Source: CAYJBP01 sp964368605 (GTDB taxonomy: Bacteria; Bacillota; Dehalobacteriia; UBA4068). From it: a stretch of DNA of 15,612 nt. Positions 1 through 7,519 of this stretch are shown piece after piece (within the stretch, counting starts at the first letter, position 1; each line of letters starts with the position of its first letter). A program made the position numbers and the translations under genes. The stretch is from assembly GCA_964368605.1 (NCBI GenBank), contig CAYJBP010000053.1:1-15612 (forward strand). The letters are read 5' to 3'. A model generated the notes under the pieces. That model was not told where the DNA came from, did no database searches, and was given only the letters and a program-made list of their open reading frames with translations.

Positions 1-986
1 CGGAAACGCCCTTGCTTACCTTTAAGCATATCGGAAAGCGATTTTAAAGGACGATTACCGGGGCCTGTTACCGGGCGGCCACGACGGCCATTATCGATTA
101 AGGCATCCACGGCCTCTTGCAACATTCTTTTTTCATTGCGCACAATGATATCGGGAGCACCCAAATCGAGCAAACGCTTTAAGCGATTATTACGATTGAT
201 TACCCTTCTATATAAATCGTTTAAGTCGGAAGTGGCAAAGCGGCCGCCATCTAATTGCACCATCGGCCTTAATTCGGGGGGGATAACCGGCACTACATCC
301 AAAATCATCCATTCCGGTAAGTTGCCGGACATCAAGAAGGCTTCCACAACCTCTAGGCGGCGAATGGCTCTTACTTTGCGTTGGCCGCTAACTTCTTTTA
401 ATTCGCGGCGCAAATCTTCGGCCAAAGTGGGCAAATCCAAAGCCATCAAAATCTTTTTAACGGCTTCAGCTCCCATGCCTACCGTAAAGGTATAGCCATA
501 TTTATCACGGGCTTCTCTATATTCACTTTCGGTTAATAGCTGATAAAGATTTAAATCGCAACCTTCGTCTACGGTTAATACCACATAGGAAACAAAGTAT
601 AATACTTTTTCCAGATTACGTGGCGACATATCCAGCAGCAAACCCATACGGCTCGGTATGCCTTTAAAATACCAGATATGCGAAATAGGAGTAGCCAATT
701 TAATATGGCCCAAACGCTCGCGGCGCACTTTAGCACGGGTAACTTCTACCCCACAGCGATCGCAAACAATGCCTTTATAACGCACACGCTTATATTTACC
801 GCAATGGCATTCCCAATCGCGAGTAGGGCCAAAGATACGCTCGCAGAACAAGCCATCGCGCTCGGGCTTTAGGGTACGGTAATTAATTGTTTCCGGCTTC
901 TTAACTTCCCCATGCGACCATTCTTCGATTTGCTCGGATGAAGCCAGGCCAATTCTCATTCTATCAAAATTGCTAACATCTAACAA
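1..986 (-). CDS. rpoC: DNA-directed RNA polymerase subunit beta' (N-terminal part, cut by the window edge)
   Basis: This is the largest subunit of the core RNA polymerase, which together with beta forms the catalytic cleft. About 328 codons are present and the rest lies beyond position 1. The start is the TTG at 986-984: the first residues read LLDVSNFDRMRIGLAS, as in Bacillota RpoC, and an AAGGAGAG site sits about 7 nt upstream. The zinc-ribbon cysteines (WECHCGKYK, then VCDRCGVEV) lie near residues 60-80. The highly conserved blocks RPMVQLDGGRFATSDLNDLY and NRNNRLKRLLDLGAP follow, with GNRPLKSLSDMLKGKQGRF at the window edge. It is 62 bp downstream of rpoB on the same strand and surely cotranscribed. 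Nothing looks broken. TTG starts are common for rpoC in this phylum. Confidence 0.97.
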   Translation of the reverse strand, partial: MLDVSNFDRMRIGLASSEQIEEWSHGEVKKPETINYRTLKPERDGLFCERIFGPTRDWECHCGKYKRVRYKGIVCDRCGVEVTRAKVRRERLGHIKLATPISHIWYFKGIPSRMGLLLDMSPRNLEKVLYFVSYVVLTVDEGCDLNLYQLLTESEYREARDKYGYTFTVGMGAEAVKKILMALDLPTLAEDLRRELKEVSGQRKVRAIRRLEVVEAFLMSGNLPEWMILDVVPVIPPELRPMVQLDGGRFATSDLNDLYRRVINRNNRLKRLLDLGAPDIIVRNEKRMLQEAVDALIDNGRRGRPVTGPGNRPLKSLSDMLKGKQGRF

Positions 987-1048
987 GTTGCAACTCTCCT
1001 TCCGAATACTACCATTTTCAGGCCATAAAGCTAGCTTAATGCCAGCCC

Positions 1049-4000
1049 CTAAAACTGATCTAAATCTACATCATCTAAGATGTCTTCATCCAATTCATTT
1101 TTAACCAGATGCAATTTGCTTAAATCTAAATCCAAATCATCATCATCGTCATCGTCTTCTTCATTGATGGGATCGTCCAAATCTAATAAATCGTCGTCAT
1201 CATCATCCATCTCATTCTCTACCGGCGGCGGAGCAGGCTTTAATTCGCCGATATCTAAGCCTAATTCTTTAGCGGTTTCTACCACATCATCATCGTCTTC
1301 GCGGATTTCGATAACTTCATTATTTTCGGATAGAACTTTTACATCCATGCATAAGCTTTGCAATTCCTTAATCAAAACCTTGAATGATTCGGGAACACCC
1401 GGCTCGGGAACTTTTTCGCCTTTAACGATAGCCTCATAGGTTTTAACACGGCCGACAATATCATCGGATTTTACGGTTAAAATTTCCTGCAAGGTATAGG
1501 CTGCACCATAAGCCTCTAAAGCCCAAACCTCCATCTCACCAAAGCGCTGGCCGCCAAACTGAGCTTTACCGCCCAAAGGCTGCTGGGTTACTAATGAGTA
1601 TGGGCCGGTAGAACGGGCATGGATTTTATCATCTACTAAGTGGGCCAGTTTAAGCATATAAACATAACCGGCCGTAATTTTATTATCAAAGGGCTCGCCG
1701 GTACGGCCATCATAAAGCACCGATTTGGCATCATCCGTTAGGCCGGCTTCTCTTAATGTGGCGGTAATATCATGCTCATTAGCGCCATCAAATACCGGGG
1801 TAGCAACATGAATACCTAAAGTTTTGGCAGCTAGGCCTAAATGGCATTCCAAAACCTGGCCGATATTCATCCTGGAAGGCACGCCTAAAGGATTAAGCAC
1901 AATTTCGATCGGGGTACCATCTGCTAAAAACGGCATATCCTCTACCGGCAAAATGCGGGATACAACACCCTTATTACCGTGACGACCGGCCATTTTATCG
2001 CCAACCGAAATTTTACGTTTTTGGGCTACATAAATTCTTACCAACTTATTTACGCCCGGCGAAAGCTCGTCGCCATTATCGCGATAAAAAGTGCGTACAT
2101 CTACAATCATGCCGCTTTCGCCATGGGGTACTCTTAAAGAGGTATCTCTAACTTCACGGGCTTTTTCGCCAAAGATGGCGCGTAAAAGGCGTTCTTCGGC
2201 GGTAAGTTCGGTTTCGCCCTTGGGGGTTACTTTACCTACTAAAATATCGCCGGGACGAACCTCGGCACCGATGCGGATAATGCCTTCATCGTCTAAGTCT
2301 TTAAGCACATCCTCGCCCACATTGGGGATATCGCGGGTAATTTCTTCCGAACCTAATTTAGTGTCACGGGCATCGCATTCATACTCTTCGATATGAATCG
2401 AGGTAAAATAGTCATCTTTAACTAATTTTTCGGAAAGCAAAATAGCATCTTCATAATTATAGCCTTCCCAAGTCATAAAGGCGATTAACACATTACGGCC
2501 TAAAGCTAATTCGCCCAAATCAGTAGACGGGCCATCGGCAATAGGCTGGCCTTTTTTAACAACTTGGCCTTTAGCTACAATCGGCTTTTGATTTACACAA
2601 GTGCCCTGATTAGAGCGCTGGAATTTAAGCAAACGATGCCTTTCCAATAGGCCTTCGTCGGTTTTAACGATAATTTCATTACCGGTAACCCGTTCGATAA
2701 CGCCATCATTTTCGGCTATTTCGCCGACAAAGGAGTCGATAGCGGCCTTATATTCCATACCGGTGCCTACATAGGGGGCATCGGTAACCAAAAGCGGCAC
2801 TGCCTGACGCTGCATGTTCGCACCCATTAAGGCACGGTTAGCATCATCGTGCTCTAAGAAGGGGATTAAGGCGGTAGCCACCGATACTAATTGCTTGGGG
2901 CTAACATCCATGTATTGGGCTTGCTCGGCCGGACGAATGGCAATTAAATCGCCATGACGAATATTTAAGCGCTCATTAACAAAGCAATTATTTTCGTCTA
3001 AAGGCTCATTGGCCTGAGCAACCACAAAATTATCTTCTTCATCTGCCGAAAGATAATCGATTTGTTCTAAAACACGCTTATCCTCTACCCTACGATAAGG
3101 GGTTTCGATAAAGCCGAATTCATTAATGCGGGCAAAGGTGGATAAAGCACCGATTAAGCCAATATTAGGACCTTCAGGCGTTTCGATCGGGCACATCCGG
3201 CCATAGTGGCTGTGATGAACGTCACGAACTTCAAAGCCGGCACGCTCACGCGATAAGCCGCCGGGGCCTAAGGCCGATAAGCGGCGTTTATGGGTTAATT
3301 CCGATAAAGGATTAGTTTGATCCATAAACTGCGATAGCTGCGAAGATCCAAAGAATTCTTTAATAGCGGCTACAACCGGGCGAATATTAACTAAAAGTTG
3401 CGGCGTAATTGATTCTACATCTTGAATGGTCATTCTTTCGCGAACAACTCTTTCCATACGGGATAAACCGATTCGGAATTGATTTTGCAGCAATTCGCCA
3501 ACACTACGCAGGCGACGATTACCAAGATGGTCGATATCGTCGGCAACTTCTTTGCCTTCTACCAAGCGTAGGAAATAGCGCAGGGTTTCGACAATATCGG
3601 GTTTAGTTAGATGGCGCAGATAATCATTGTAGCTGATTTCTTCATCGGTATCGATATAGGCTTGCGCCTCATCGCTCCAGAGCTGGCCTTGTTCATTTAA
3701 ATTACGTAAGATTTTATGATCTAATTTCTTTTCTAATTTATAGCGACCGACTTTGCCCAAATCATAGCGTTTGGGATCGAAGAAAAAGCCATGCAAAAGC
3801 AGCCTGGCCGAATCAACGGTAGGCGGCTCGCCCGGACGTAAGCGTTTATAAATTTCGATTAAGGCTTCGTCGGTATTATTCGAAATATCTTTTTCTAAAG
3901 TCATTTTAACGGCAGGGTGATCATCAAATAGGGCTAATATTTCCTCATCGGTAGAATAGCCCAAGGAGCGAATTAATACCGTGGCCGGGATTTTGCGCAT

Positions 4001-4552
4001 TCTATCTACCCTTACATAAAGGTAGCCCTGCACATCGGTTTCGAATTCGAGCCAAGCACCACGATTGGGGATAACAGTAGAACCAAATAAGCTTTCGCCA
4101 TTGGGATCTACATTGGCATGAAAATACACACCCGGCGAGCGTACTAATTGGCTAACAATAACCCTTTTGGCACCATTGATAATAAAGGTACCTTTATTGG
4201 TCATTAACGGAAAGTCGCCCATAAAGACTTCTTGTTCTTTAACTTCGCCACTTTCTTTATTGATTAAGCGCACCTTAACTCTTAACGGTGCTGCAAAAGT
4301 AACATCCCGTTCCCTACACTCGTCCACCTCGTATTTAGGCTTACCAAAAGAGTAGTCCACAAATTCCAGAACTAGGTTTCCGGTAAAATCCTGAATGGGC
4401 GACACATCTTGAAAAATCTCTCTTAATCCTTCATCCAAAAAATGCTGATAAGACCTTTTTTGCACTTCAATTAAATTCGGCATTTCCAAAACTTCGGGTA
4501 TTCTTGAATAGCTACGTCTTTCCCGGGCAATTTCTTTAACGGGATATCTCAT
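1049..4552 (-). CDS. rpoB: DNA-directed RNA polymerase subunit beta
   Basis: Complete 1167-residue beta subunit, slightly shorter than the Bacillus protein. The protrusion and lobe domains come first. The rifampicin pocket (about residues 401-430, GSSQLSQFMDQTNPLSELT then HKRRLSALGPGGL) has Gln408, Asp411, His421, Arg424 and Ser426 where E. coli has Gln513, Asp516, His526, Arg529 and Ser531, so a drug-sensitive form is expected. Conserved active-site blocks such as GRHGNKGVVSR and GVPSRMNIGQ are intact. Past the conserved LCMDVKVL the protein carries a disordered acidic tail: about 39 of the last 84 residues are Asp or Glu, with runs of six and seven Asp. The ATG at 4552 is preceded in frame by a TGA three codons upstream, which fixes the start; a GAGGAG lies about 12 nt upstream, rather far. 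Unlike the usual order, rplL is not directly upstream: roughly 1 kb of repeats and then an unrelated operon precede it. Confidence 0.98.
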   Translation of the reverse strand: MRYPVKEIARERRSYSRIPEVLEMPNLIEVQKRSYQHFLDEGLREIFQDVSPIQDFTGNLVLEFVDYSFGKPKYEVDECRERDVTFAAPLRVKVRLINKESGEVKEQEVFMGDFPLMTNKGTFIINGAKRVIVSQLVRSPGVYFHANVDPNGESLFGSTVIPNRGAWLEFETDVQGYLYVRVDRMRKIPATVLIRSLGYSTDEEILALFDDHPAVKMTLEKDISNNTDEALIEIYKRLRPGEPPTVDSARLLLHGFFFDPKRYDLGKVGRYKLEKKLDHKILRNLNEQGQLWSDEAQAYIDTDEEISYNDYLRHLTKPDIVETLRYFLRLVEGKEVADDIDHLGNRRLRSVGELLQNQFRIGLSRMERVVRERMTIQDVESITPQLLVNIRPVVAAIKEFFGSSQLSQFMDQTNPLSELTHKRRLSALGPGGLSRERAGFEVRDVHHSHYGRMCPIETPEGPNIGLIGALSTFARINEFGFIETPYRRVEDKRVLEQIDYLSADEEDNFVVAQANEPLDENNCFVNERLNIRHGDLIAIRPAEQAQYMDVSPKQLVSVATALIPFLEHDDANRALMGANMQRQAVPLLVTDAPYVGTGMEYKAAIDSFVGEIAENDGVIERVTGNEIIVKTDEGLLERHRLLKFQRSNQGTCVNQKPIVAKGQVVKKGQPIADGPSTDLGELALGRNVLIAFMTWEGYNYEDAILLSEKLVKDDYFTSIHIEEYECDARDTKLGSEEITRDIPNVGEDVLKDLDDEGIIRIGAEVRPGDILVGKVTPKGETELTAEERLLRAIFGEKAREVRDTSLRVPHGESGMIVDVRTFYRDNGDELSPGVNKLVRIYVAQKRKISVGDKMAGRHGNKGVVSRILPVEDMPFLADGTPIEIVLNPLGVPSRMNIGQVLECHLGLAAKTLGIHVATPVFDGANEHDITATLREAGLTDDAKSVLYDGRTGEPFDNKITAGYVYMLKLAHLVDDKIHARSTGPYSLVTQQPLGGKAQFGGQRFGEMEVWALEAYGAAYTLQEILTVKSDDIVGRVKTYEAIVKGEKVPEPGVPESFKVLIKELQSLCMDVKVLSENNEVIEIREDDDDVVETAKELGLDIGELKPAPPPVENEMDDDDDDLLDLDDPINEEDDDDDDDLDLDLSKLHLVKNELDEDILDDVDLDQF

Positions 4553-4627
4553 CTTTGCAAATCACTCCTCATACTAACATTAAGCTGCCGATAAAAGTAG
4601 ACAGTTATCCATAGTAGCGCAAAGTAT

Positions 4628-4656
4628 ATAGTATCATAAAAAAAGGCGCAGGTCAA
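4628..4656 (-). promoter_or_regulatory. Probable sigma-A promoter of rpoBC
   Basis: On the minus strand TTGACC (4656-4651) is followed after exactly 17 bp by TACTAT (4633-4628), with a TG one base upstream of the -10 box (extended -10). Transcription would begin near 4621, giving a leader of roughly 70 nt before the rpoB ATG. Its presence fits rpoBC being uncoupled here from the ribosomal protein genes that usually drive it. The -10 matches consensus at only 4 of 6 positions. Confidence 0.6.
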
Positions 4657-4727
4657 GCAAAATTTGTAAATTAGTTGGAAATTTGTATTTATATGTTAAA
4701 AAGGCAGCAATTACAAAAGTTTTTTTG

Positions 4728-4751
4728 ATTCTTTTTTTTCAAAAAAAGAAT
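4728..4751. repeat. A/T-only-stem hairpin
   Basis: ATTCTTTTTTT (4728-4738) and AAAAAAAGAAT (4741-4751) form a perfect 11-bp inverted repeat around TC. It lies between the rpoB promoter and the 14-mer array. Neither side carries a clean U-run, so a terminator role is doubtful. Its position mirrors the hairpin at 5523-5549 on the other side of the region. Confidence 0.65.
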
Positions 4752-4753
4752 AT

Positions 4754-4816
4754 ATCTTTTGACCTTTATCTTTTGACCTTTATCTTTTGACCTTTATCTT
4801 TTGACCTTTATCTTTT
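4754..4816. repeat. 14-bp tandem repeat, 4.5 copies
   Basis: Four exact copies of ATCTTTTGACCTTT (4754-4767, 4768-4781, 4782-4795, 4796-4809) are followed by a half copy, ATCTTTT. The copies show no substitutions, which suggests recent slippage. Each unit contains a TTGACC hexamer on the plus strand, but no properly spaced -10 box accompanies it. The array lies about 100 bp upstream of the rpoB promoter, so copy number could influence local DNA structure; that is inference only. Confidence 0.9.
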
Positions 4817-4900
4817 AATTTTTCTTTCAATTATATAATAGCAAGAAAACAAAAATAAGCAGTTATAGCCAGCTACCGGCAAAGCCAAATATTGAATTGC

Positions 4901-4959
4901 TAAAAATTGAAAGAAAGCTGCTATTTTTATTTGCTTTGCAAATAAAAATAAAGTGCCCT
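4901..4959. repeat. Left arm of a ~60-bp imperfect inverted repeat with internal hairpin
   Basis: The reverse complement of this arm matches 5370-5430 with four substitutions outside the hairpin loop, a different loop (AAA against TTT) and two small indels. Shared blocks are AGGGCACTT, TATTTGC, GCAAATA, GCAGCTTT and TTTCAA. Inside, TATTTTTATTTGC (4922-4934) pairs with GCAAATAAAAATA (4938-4950) over a TTT loop. The other arm has C-G at a position where this stem has T-A, so pairing is preserved. The layout resembles a BIME/REP-like or MITE-like element. Confidence 0.8.
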
Positions 4960-4995
4960 AAACCCAGCTAGCCACCAGCACCAATCTTTGCTTAA

Positions 4996-5217
4996 GCAAG
5001 CCCTGGCGCAAGCCCTGGCGCAAGCCCTGGCGCAAGCCCTGGCGCAAGCCCTGGCGCAAACCTTGCAAGCCCTAGCTGCNNNNNNNNNNNNNNNNNNNNN
5101 NNNNNNNNNNNNNNNNNNNNNNNNNNNNNNNNNNNNNNNNNNNNNNNNNNNNNNNNNNNNNNNNNNNNNNNNNNNNNNNCCCTGGCGCAAGCCCTGGCGC
5201 AAGCCCTGGCGCAAACC
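4996..5217. repeat. 12-bp tandem repeat array (CAAGCCCTGGCG) broken by gap 1
   Basis: Five exact units precede CAAACCTTGCAAGCCCTAG and the gap. About three units precede the same terminal sequence after it. The 55 nt before the gap (5025-5079) are identical to the 55 nt after it (5180-5234), so these are probably two views of one array and the copy number is unknown. Each unit holds GGC-GCAA-GCC, a three-base-pair stem with a GNRA-type loop if transcribed to the right. The unit is open in several frames, and I do not call a gene on it. Confidence 0.85.
5080..5179. other. Assembly gap 1 (100 N)
   Basis: Exactly 100 N, the usual placeholder for a gap of unknown size. The flanks overlap perfectly for 55 nt, so the real gap may be zero or even negative (a k-mer overlap between contig ends), or may hide further 12-bp units. 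Confidence 0.95.
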
Positions 5218-5258
5218 TTGCAAGCCCTAGCTGCATACTCAACAAATCCCCACTCAGC

Positions 5259-5312
5259 AAAAAAAATACACAAAAGGAGGCTGCCACCCTGCTTTGCCGG
5301 TGTTGGCCTCCT
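5259..5312 (-). terminator. Intrinsic-terminator-like hairpin with U-rich tail
   Basis: Read on the minus strand, AGGAGGC (5312-5306) pairs with GCCTCCT (5281-5275), with an inner CACC/GGTG helix, and is followed by TTTGTGTA and eight T (5266-5259). It would stop leftward transcription from the HD-gene operon before rpoBC. The stem is related in sequence to the AGAGGCTG terminators behind the two surface-protein genes. Confidence 0.55.
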
Positions 5313-5369
5313 CCTAATTCTTACTGCTTCATTCGTTCTGCTTAATCCTTATTGCCCAGTGCCATAGAC

Positions 5370-5430
5370 AGGGCACTTCATTTCTATTTGCTTTGCAAAT
5401 AGAAATTGCAGCTTTATCTTTCAAGTTTTT
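5370..5430. repeat. Right arm of the ~60-bp imperfect inverted repeat with internal hairpin
   Basis: This is the partner of the arm at 4901-4959, starting with AGGGCACTT. Its hairpin pairs ATTTCTATTTGC (5380-5391) with GCAAATAGAAAT (5395-5406), 12 bp with a TTT loop. The C-G pair replaces a T-A pair of the left arm, a compensatory difference that suggests the fold itself is conserved. A CTTTCAAG (5418-5425) and a CTTGAAAG (5496-5503) flank the next 70 bp. The left side has the same pair, CTTTCAA (4824-4830) and TTGAAAG (4907-4913), 76 bp apart. Confidence 0.8.
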
Positions 5431-5522
5431 TCCTTTTTTATCACCATTTAATTAGGTAATTACTCTGCCCTTTTCATTTACTGAGCTTTTTTATACTTGA
5501 AAGATTAAAAGATTAAAAGATC

Positions 5523-5549
5523 GTTCTTTCTTTTTAGGAAAGAAAGAAC
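5523..5549 (-). terminator. Hairpin downstream of the HD-domain gene
   Basis: GTTCTTTCTTT (5523-5533) and AAAGAAAGAAC (5539-5549) form a perfect 11-bp stem with a 5-nt loop, about 12 bp after the HD gene stop. Leftward, the stem is followed by the T-rich GATCTTTTAATCTTTT. The stem is A/T-rich, so termination may be weak. Similar TTCTTTC hairpins look like dispersed intergenic repeats, but that cannot be checked here. Confidence 0.45.
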
Positions 5550-5561
5550 CAAAGAAACCTT

Positions 5562-6125
5562 TTACTCTTTTATCCCTAGACCTAATTCTGCCGTTTTTGT
5601 TTGCATTCCTTTTATACATAGCTCTATCACTTGGTTTAGCTCCAAGCCCAAACGCTCACAGCCGCCTCTAATCAAATCACGATCGCATTTAGCCGCAAAT
5701 TGCTTATCCTTAAACTTCTTCATCACACTCTTTACCGTTAAATCAGTTATCCCTGTCGGACGCATCAAGGCTGTTGCTCCGATAATACCTGTTAACTCAT
5801 CTACTGTATATAAACTCTTTTCCATTTCAGTCAACGGCTCTACCTCATTACGAATGCCAAAGCCATGCGCTTTAATAGCCCGCAATTCCTCATCGGTAAT
5901 ATCTTCGCCGGCCAATAGCTCTTCTACATGGTCTAAATGGCTTTCCGGGAATTTCTCAAAATCAATATCATGGATATAACCAATTGCCTGCCAATGCTCT
6001 ATATCTGCATTGAAAAATTCGGCCATAGCCCCCATAGCCGCACTTACAGCCAAAGAATGATTGATTAAATGAGGCTGGCTAATATGACGCTGCACTATTT
6101 GTTGCGATTTTGCTAAAGTTAACAT
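5562..6125 (-). CDS. HD-domain protein (putative metal-dependent phosphohydrolase)
   Basis: A soluble 187-residue protein of the HD superfamily, whose members use a His/Asp metal site to hydrolyse phosphate esters, often of nucleotides. Visible ligands are His23 (LINHSLAV), the His52-Asp53 pair (IGYIHDIDFEKFP) and a later Asp109 (YTVDELTG), with extra histidines at 63, 66 and 87. There is no signal peptide or membrane segment. The length fits small stand-alone HD proteins of Clostridia, whose substrate is generally unknown, so I give no gene symbol. It starts 11 bp after the stop of the O-antigen-ligase-like gene, with a GGAGGG site about 4 nt before the ATG, so both are probably one transcript. 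No functional link between the two can be read from the sequence. Confidence 0.88.
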   Translation of the reverse strand: MLTLAKSQQIVQRHISQPHLINHSLAVSAAMGAMAEFFNADIEHWQAIGYIHDIDFEKFPESHLDHVEELLAGEDITDEELRAIKAHGFGIRNEVEPLTEMEKSLYTVDELTGIIGATALMRPTGITDLTVKSVMKKFKDKQFAAKCDRDLIRGGCERLGLELNQVIELCIKGMQTKTAELGLGIKE

Positions 6126-6136
6126 AAACCCTCCAT

Positions 6137-7504
6137 CTATTTGCTTTTTAATAGCTTATTTTTAAAACGCGGAAAAATCTGCATATCCTCTTTACTATCA
6201 GCATAATATAATTCGCTGATTAAAAGCATAAAGGCGAAAAAGAAGCCCGAAGTTACCGAAAAAAGCACATGCCCGGCTATAATCAGATAGCCGGCGGTTA
6301 AGCCTACCGCCATAAAACAACCCAAGCCGAATATATCGGGCTTTTTAATGAAGTTTTTAACCAGGCGTACCCCTAAATATACATATATCCAAAGCATGGT
6401 CAAAGCCCCGGTTAGGCCATAGTAAAATAGCACCTCAAAAATATCCATTTCGATAATAAAGCGCTGTGTGCCACGGCCAATACCAAATAACCAGGCATAA
6501 GGGCCGCCTTGTAAGAATAAATCTAAGGCAGCCTGGAATTTTGCTCCCCTGCCGCTTAATAAAAATACCTGAGCATCGCCTTCTTCGGCAATCATCATTA
6601 CCCGTTCAACAACCTCGGATACGCTGGTTAAAAGGCCAAATAGGCTTAAGAACATAAAAATAGCAAAAGTGCCTAGGCAAATATCCCTAAATAGGCGCAA
6701 GAATAAAGATTGCCCTTTGCGCTTAAACACAATGGCATAGATTAAAAAGGCGGCCAAGGTAGCCCCCACCGCAATAAAGGCGGTTTTAGTACCAATAGCC
6801 AAAAGGGCACATAAAGCGGAGGCCGCAGCCCCTAAATAAAATATTTTTTGCTTACGCACAGCCTGCGGATTTAGCTCAAAATAGGCGGCAATGGCAATTG
6901 GAGCCAGCATCATCAAAACAGCGGTAATATCATTACCGGAATAAAAAAAGCCACGCGCCCCAAAATAGCCAAAGCGATCGCCATAGGTGGCAAAACCCAC
7001 TTTAAGGATAAAGGGTATATGGATAGCCAAAGATAAAATCAAGGCCAGTAAGCTAAGCAGCCATTTAAACCAGCTGATAAGCTGTTCTTTTGTCCAACTG
7101 CTTTGCAGGCATAGCCGCCAATATACCAAGATAACGGCAATATTATATACATATTTGGCAATAGTTTGCATTTCGGTAAACAAGGCAAAGCTTTCGGCAA
7201 ACATAAATTCCCCGGCCACGGTTAAAAGCCAGGCAACCGCTATGGCGCTTACGGTGATGATTGATAATTTATCTTTCATCATCAATACATAGGCGGCAAA
7301 AAGCAATAACATAACCATTCTTAAGATTAAAATCGGCGTAATTAAACTGCTTAATTCCACCCCGGAAATTTCCGAGCCAACATAAAGATAAGCACCGCCA
7401 TAAATATCCAACAACGGGTTAATAAACAGATATAACCAAAAGAATTTTTCGATCCCTTTATTGGTAACAGGCAAAACCAGCCCCCCCTTAGCAATATTAT
7501 TCAT
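6137..7504 (-). CDS. O-antigen ligase / Wzy-like polytopic membrane protein
   Basis: A membrane protein of about 455 residues with around eleven hydrophobic segments and a large loop in the C-terminal half. It resembles the O-antigen ligase-like family that joins or polymerises undecaprenyl-linked glycans outside the membrane. Supporting blocks are GTKTAFIAVGATL before the loop, and SGRGAKFQAAL with WLFGIGRGTQ within it. In a Gram-positive it would act on a capsule, wall or secreted polysaccharide; the substrate is unknown. The start is uncertain. ATG 7504 lacks a Shine-Dalgarno site and lies only about 9 nt from the predicted transcription start. A TTG at 7510 is also in frame. A TTG at 7474 (MPVTNKGIEKFFW) has AAGGGGGG about 6 nt upstream. 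I list the ATG. No glycosyltransferase neighbours are in the window. The HD gene follows as the second gene of the operon. Confidence 0.85.
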   Translation of the reverse strand: MNNIAKGGLVLPVTNKGIEKFFWLYLFINPLLDIYGGAYLYVGSEISGVELSSLITPILILRMVMLLLFAAYVLMMKDKLSIITVSAIAVAWLLTVAGEFMFAESFALFTEMQTIAKYVYNIAVILVYWRLCLQSSWTKEQLISWFKWLLSLLALILSLAIHIPFILKVGFATYGDRFGYFGARGFFYSGNDITAVLMMLAPIAIAAYFELNPQAVRKQKIFYLGAAASALCALLAIGTKTAFIAVGATLAAFLIYAIVFKRKGQSLFLRLFRDICLGTFAIFMFLSLFGLLTSVSEVVERVMMIAEEGDAQVFLLSGRGAKFQAALDLFLQGGPYAWLFGIGRGTQRFIIEMDIFEVLFYYGLTGALTMLWIYVYLGVRLVKNFIKKPDIFGLGCFMAVGLTAGYLIIAGHVLFSVTSGFFFAFMLLISELYYADSKEDMQIFPRFKNKLLKSK

Positions 7505-7519
7505 AAACAAACTTTAACC

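Larger units (their letters stand above)
4553..5561. other. Structured ~1 kb intergenic region without a convincing gene
   Basis: This stretch between rpoB and the HD-domain gene is a nest of repeats. From left to right it holds the rpoB promoter, an A/T hairpin (4728-4751), a 14-bp tandem array (4754-4816), an inverted arm containing a 13-bp hairpin (4901-4959), a 12-bp tandem array broken by an assembly gap (4996-5217), a terminator-like hairpin (5275-5312), the second inverted arm (5370-5430) and a further hairpin (5523-5549). Open frames across the 12-mer array exist in several frames on both strands only because the unit is stop-free and a multiple of three. None has an ATG with a ribosome binding site. 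I see no tRNA, rRNA or riboswitch. Confidence 0.7.

Noticed and set aside
1080..1439. Plus-strand open frame with poly-Ser runs opposite the rpoB 3' end
   Set aside because: It is the complement of the poly-Asp codons of the RpoB tail, within a well-conserved gene, and has no ribosome binding site.
4801..4839. Plus-strand promoter from TTGACC in the 14-mers and TATAAT at 4834-4839
   Set aside because: The nearest pair is 27 bp apart, too far for sigma-A, and no gene follows on the plus strand.
4754..5217. Tandem 14-mers and 12-mers as a possible CRISPR array
   Set aside because: The units are directly adjacent with no unique spacers and no cas genes are nearby, so they are simple tandem repeats.
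4927..5287. Small minus-strand frames across the 12-mer array (ARAC and APGL repeats, some Cys-rich)
   Set aside because: A stop-free 12-bp unit opens several frames on both strands. Starts are TTG or GTG only, frames change at the gap, and a terminator-like hairpin covers their 5' ends.
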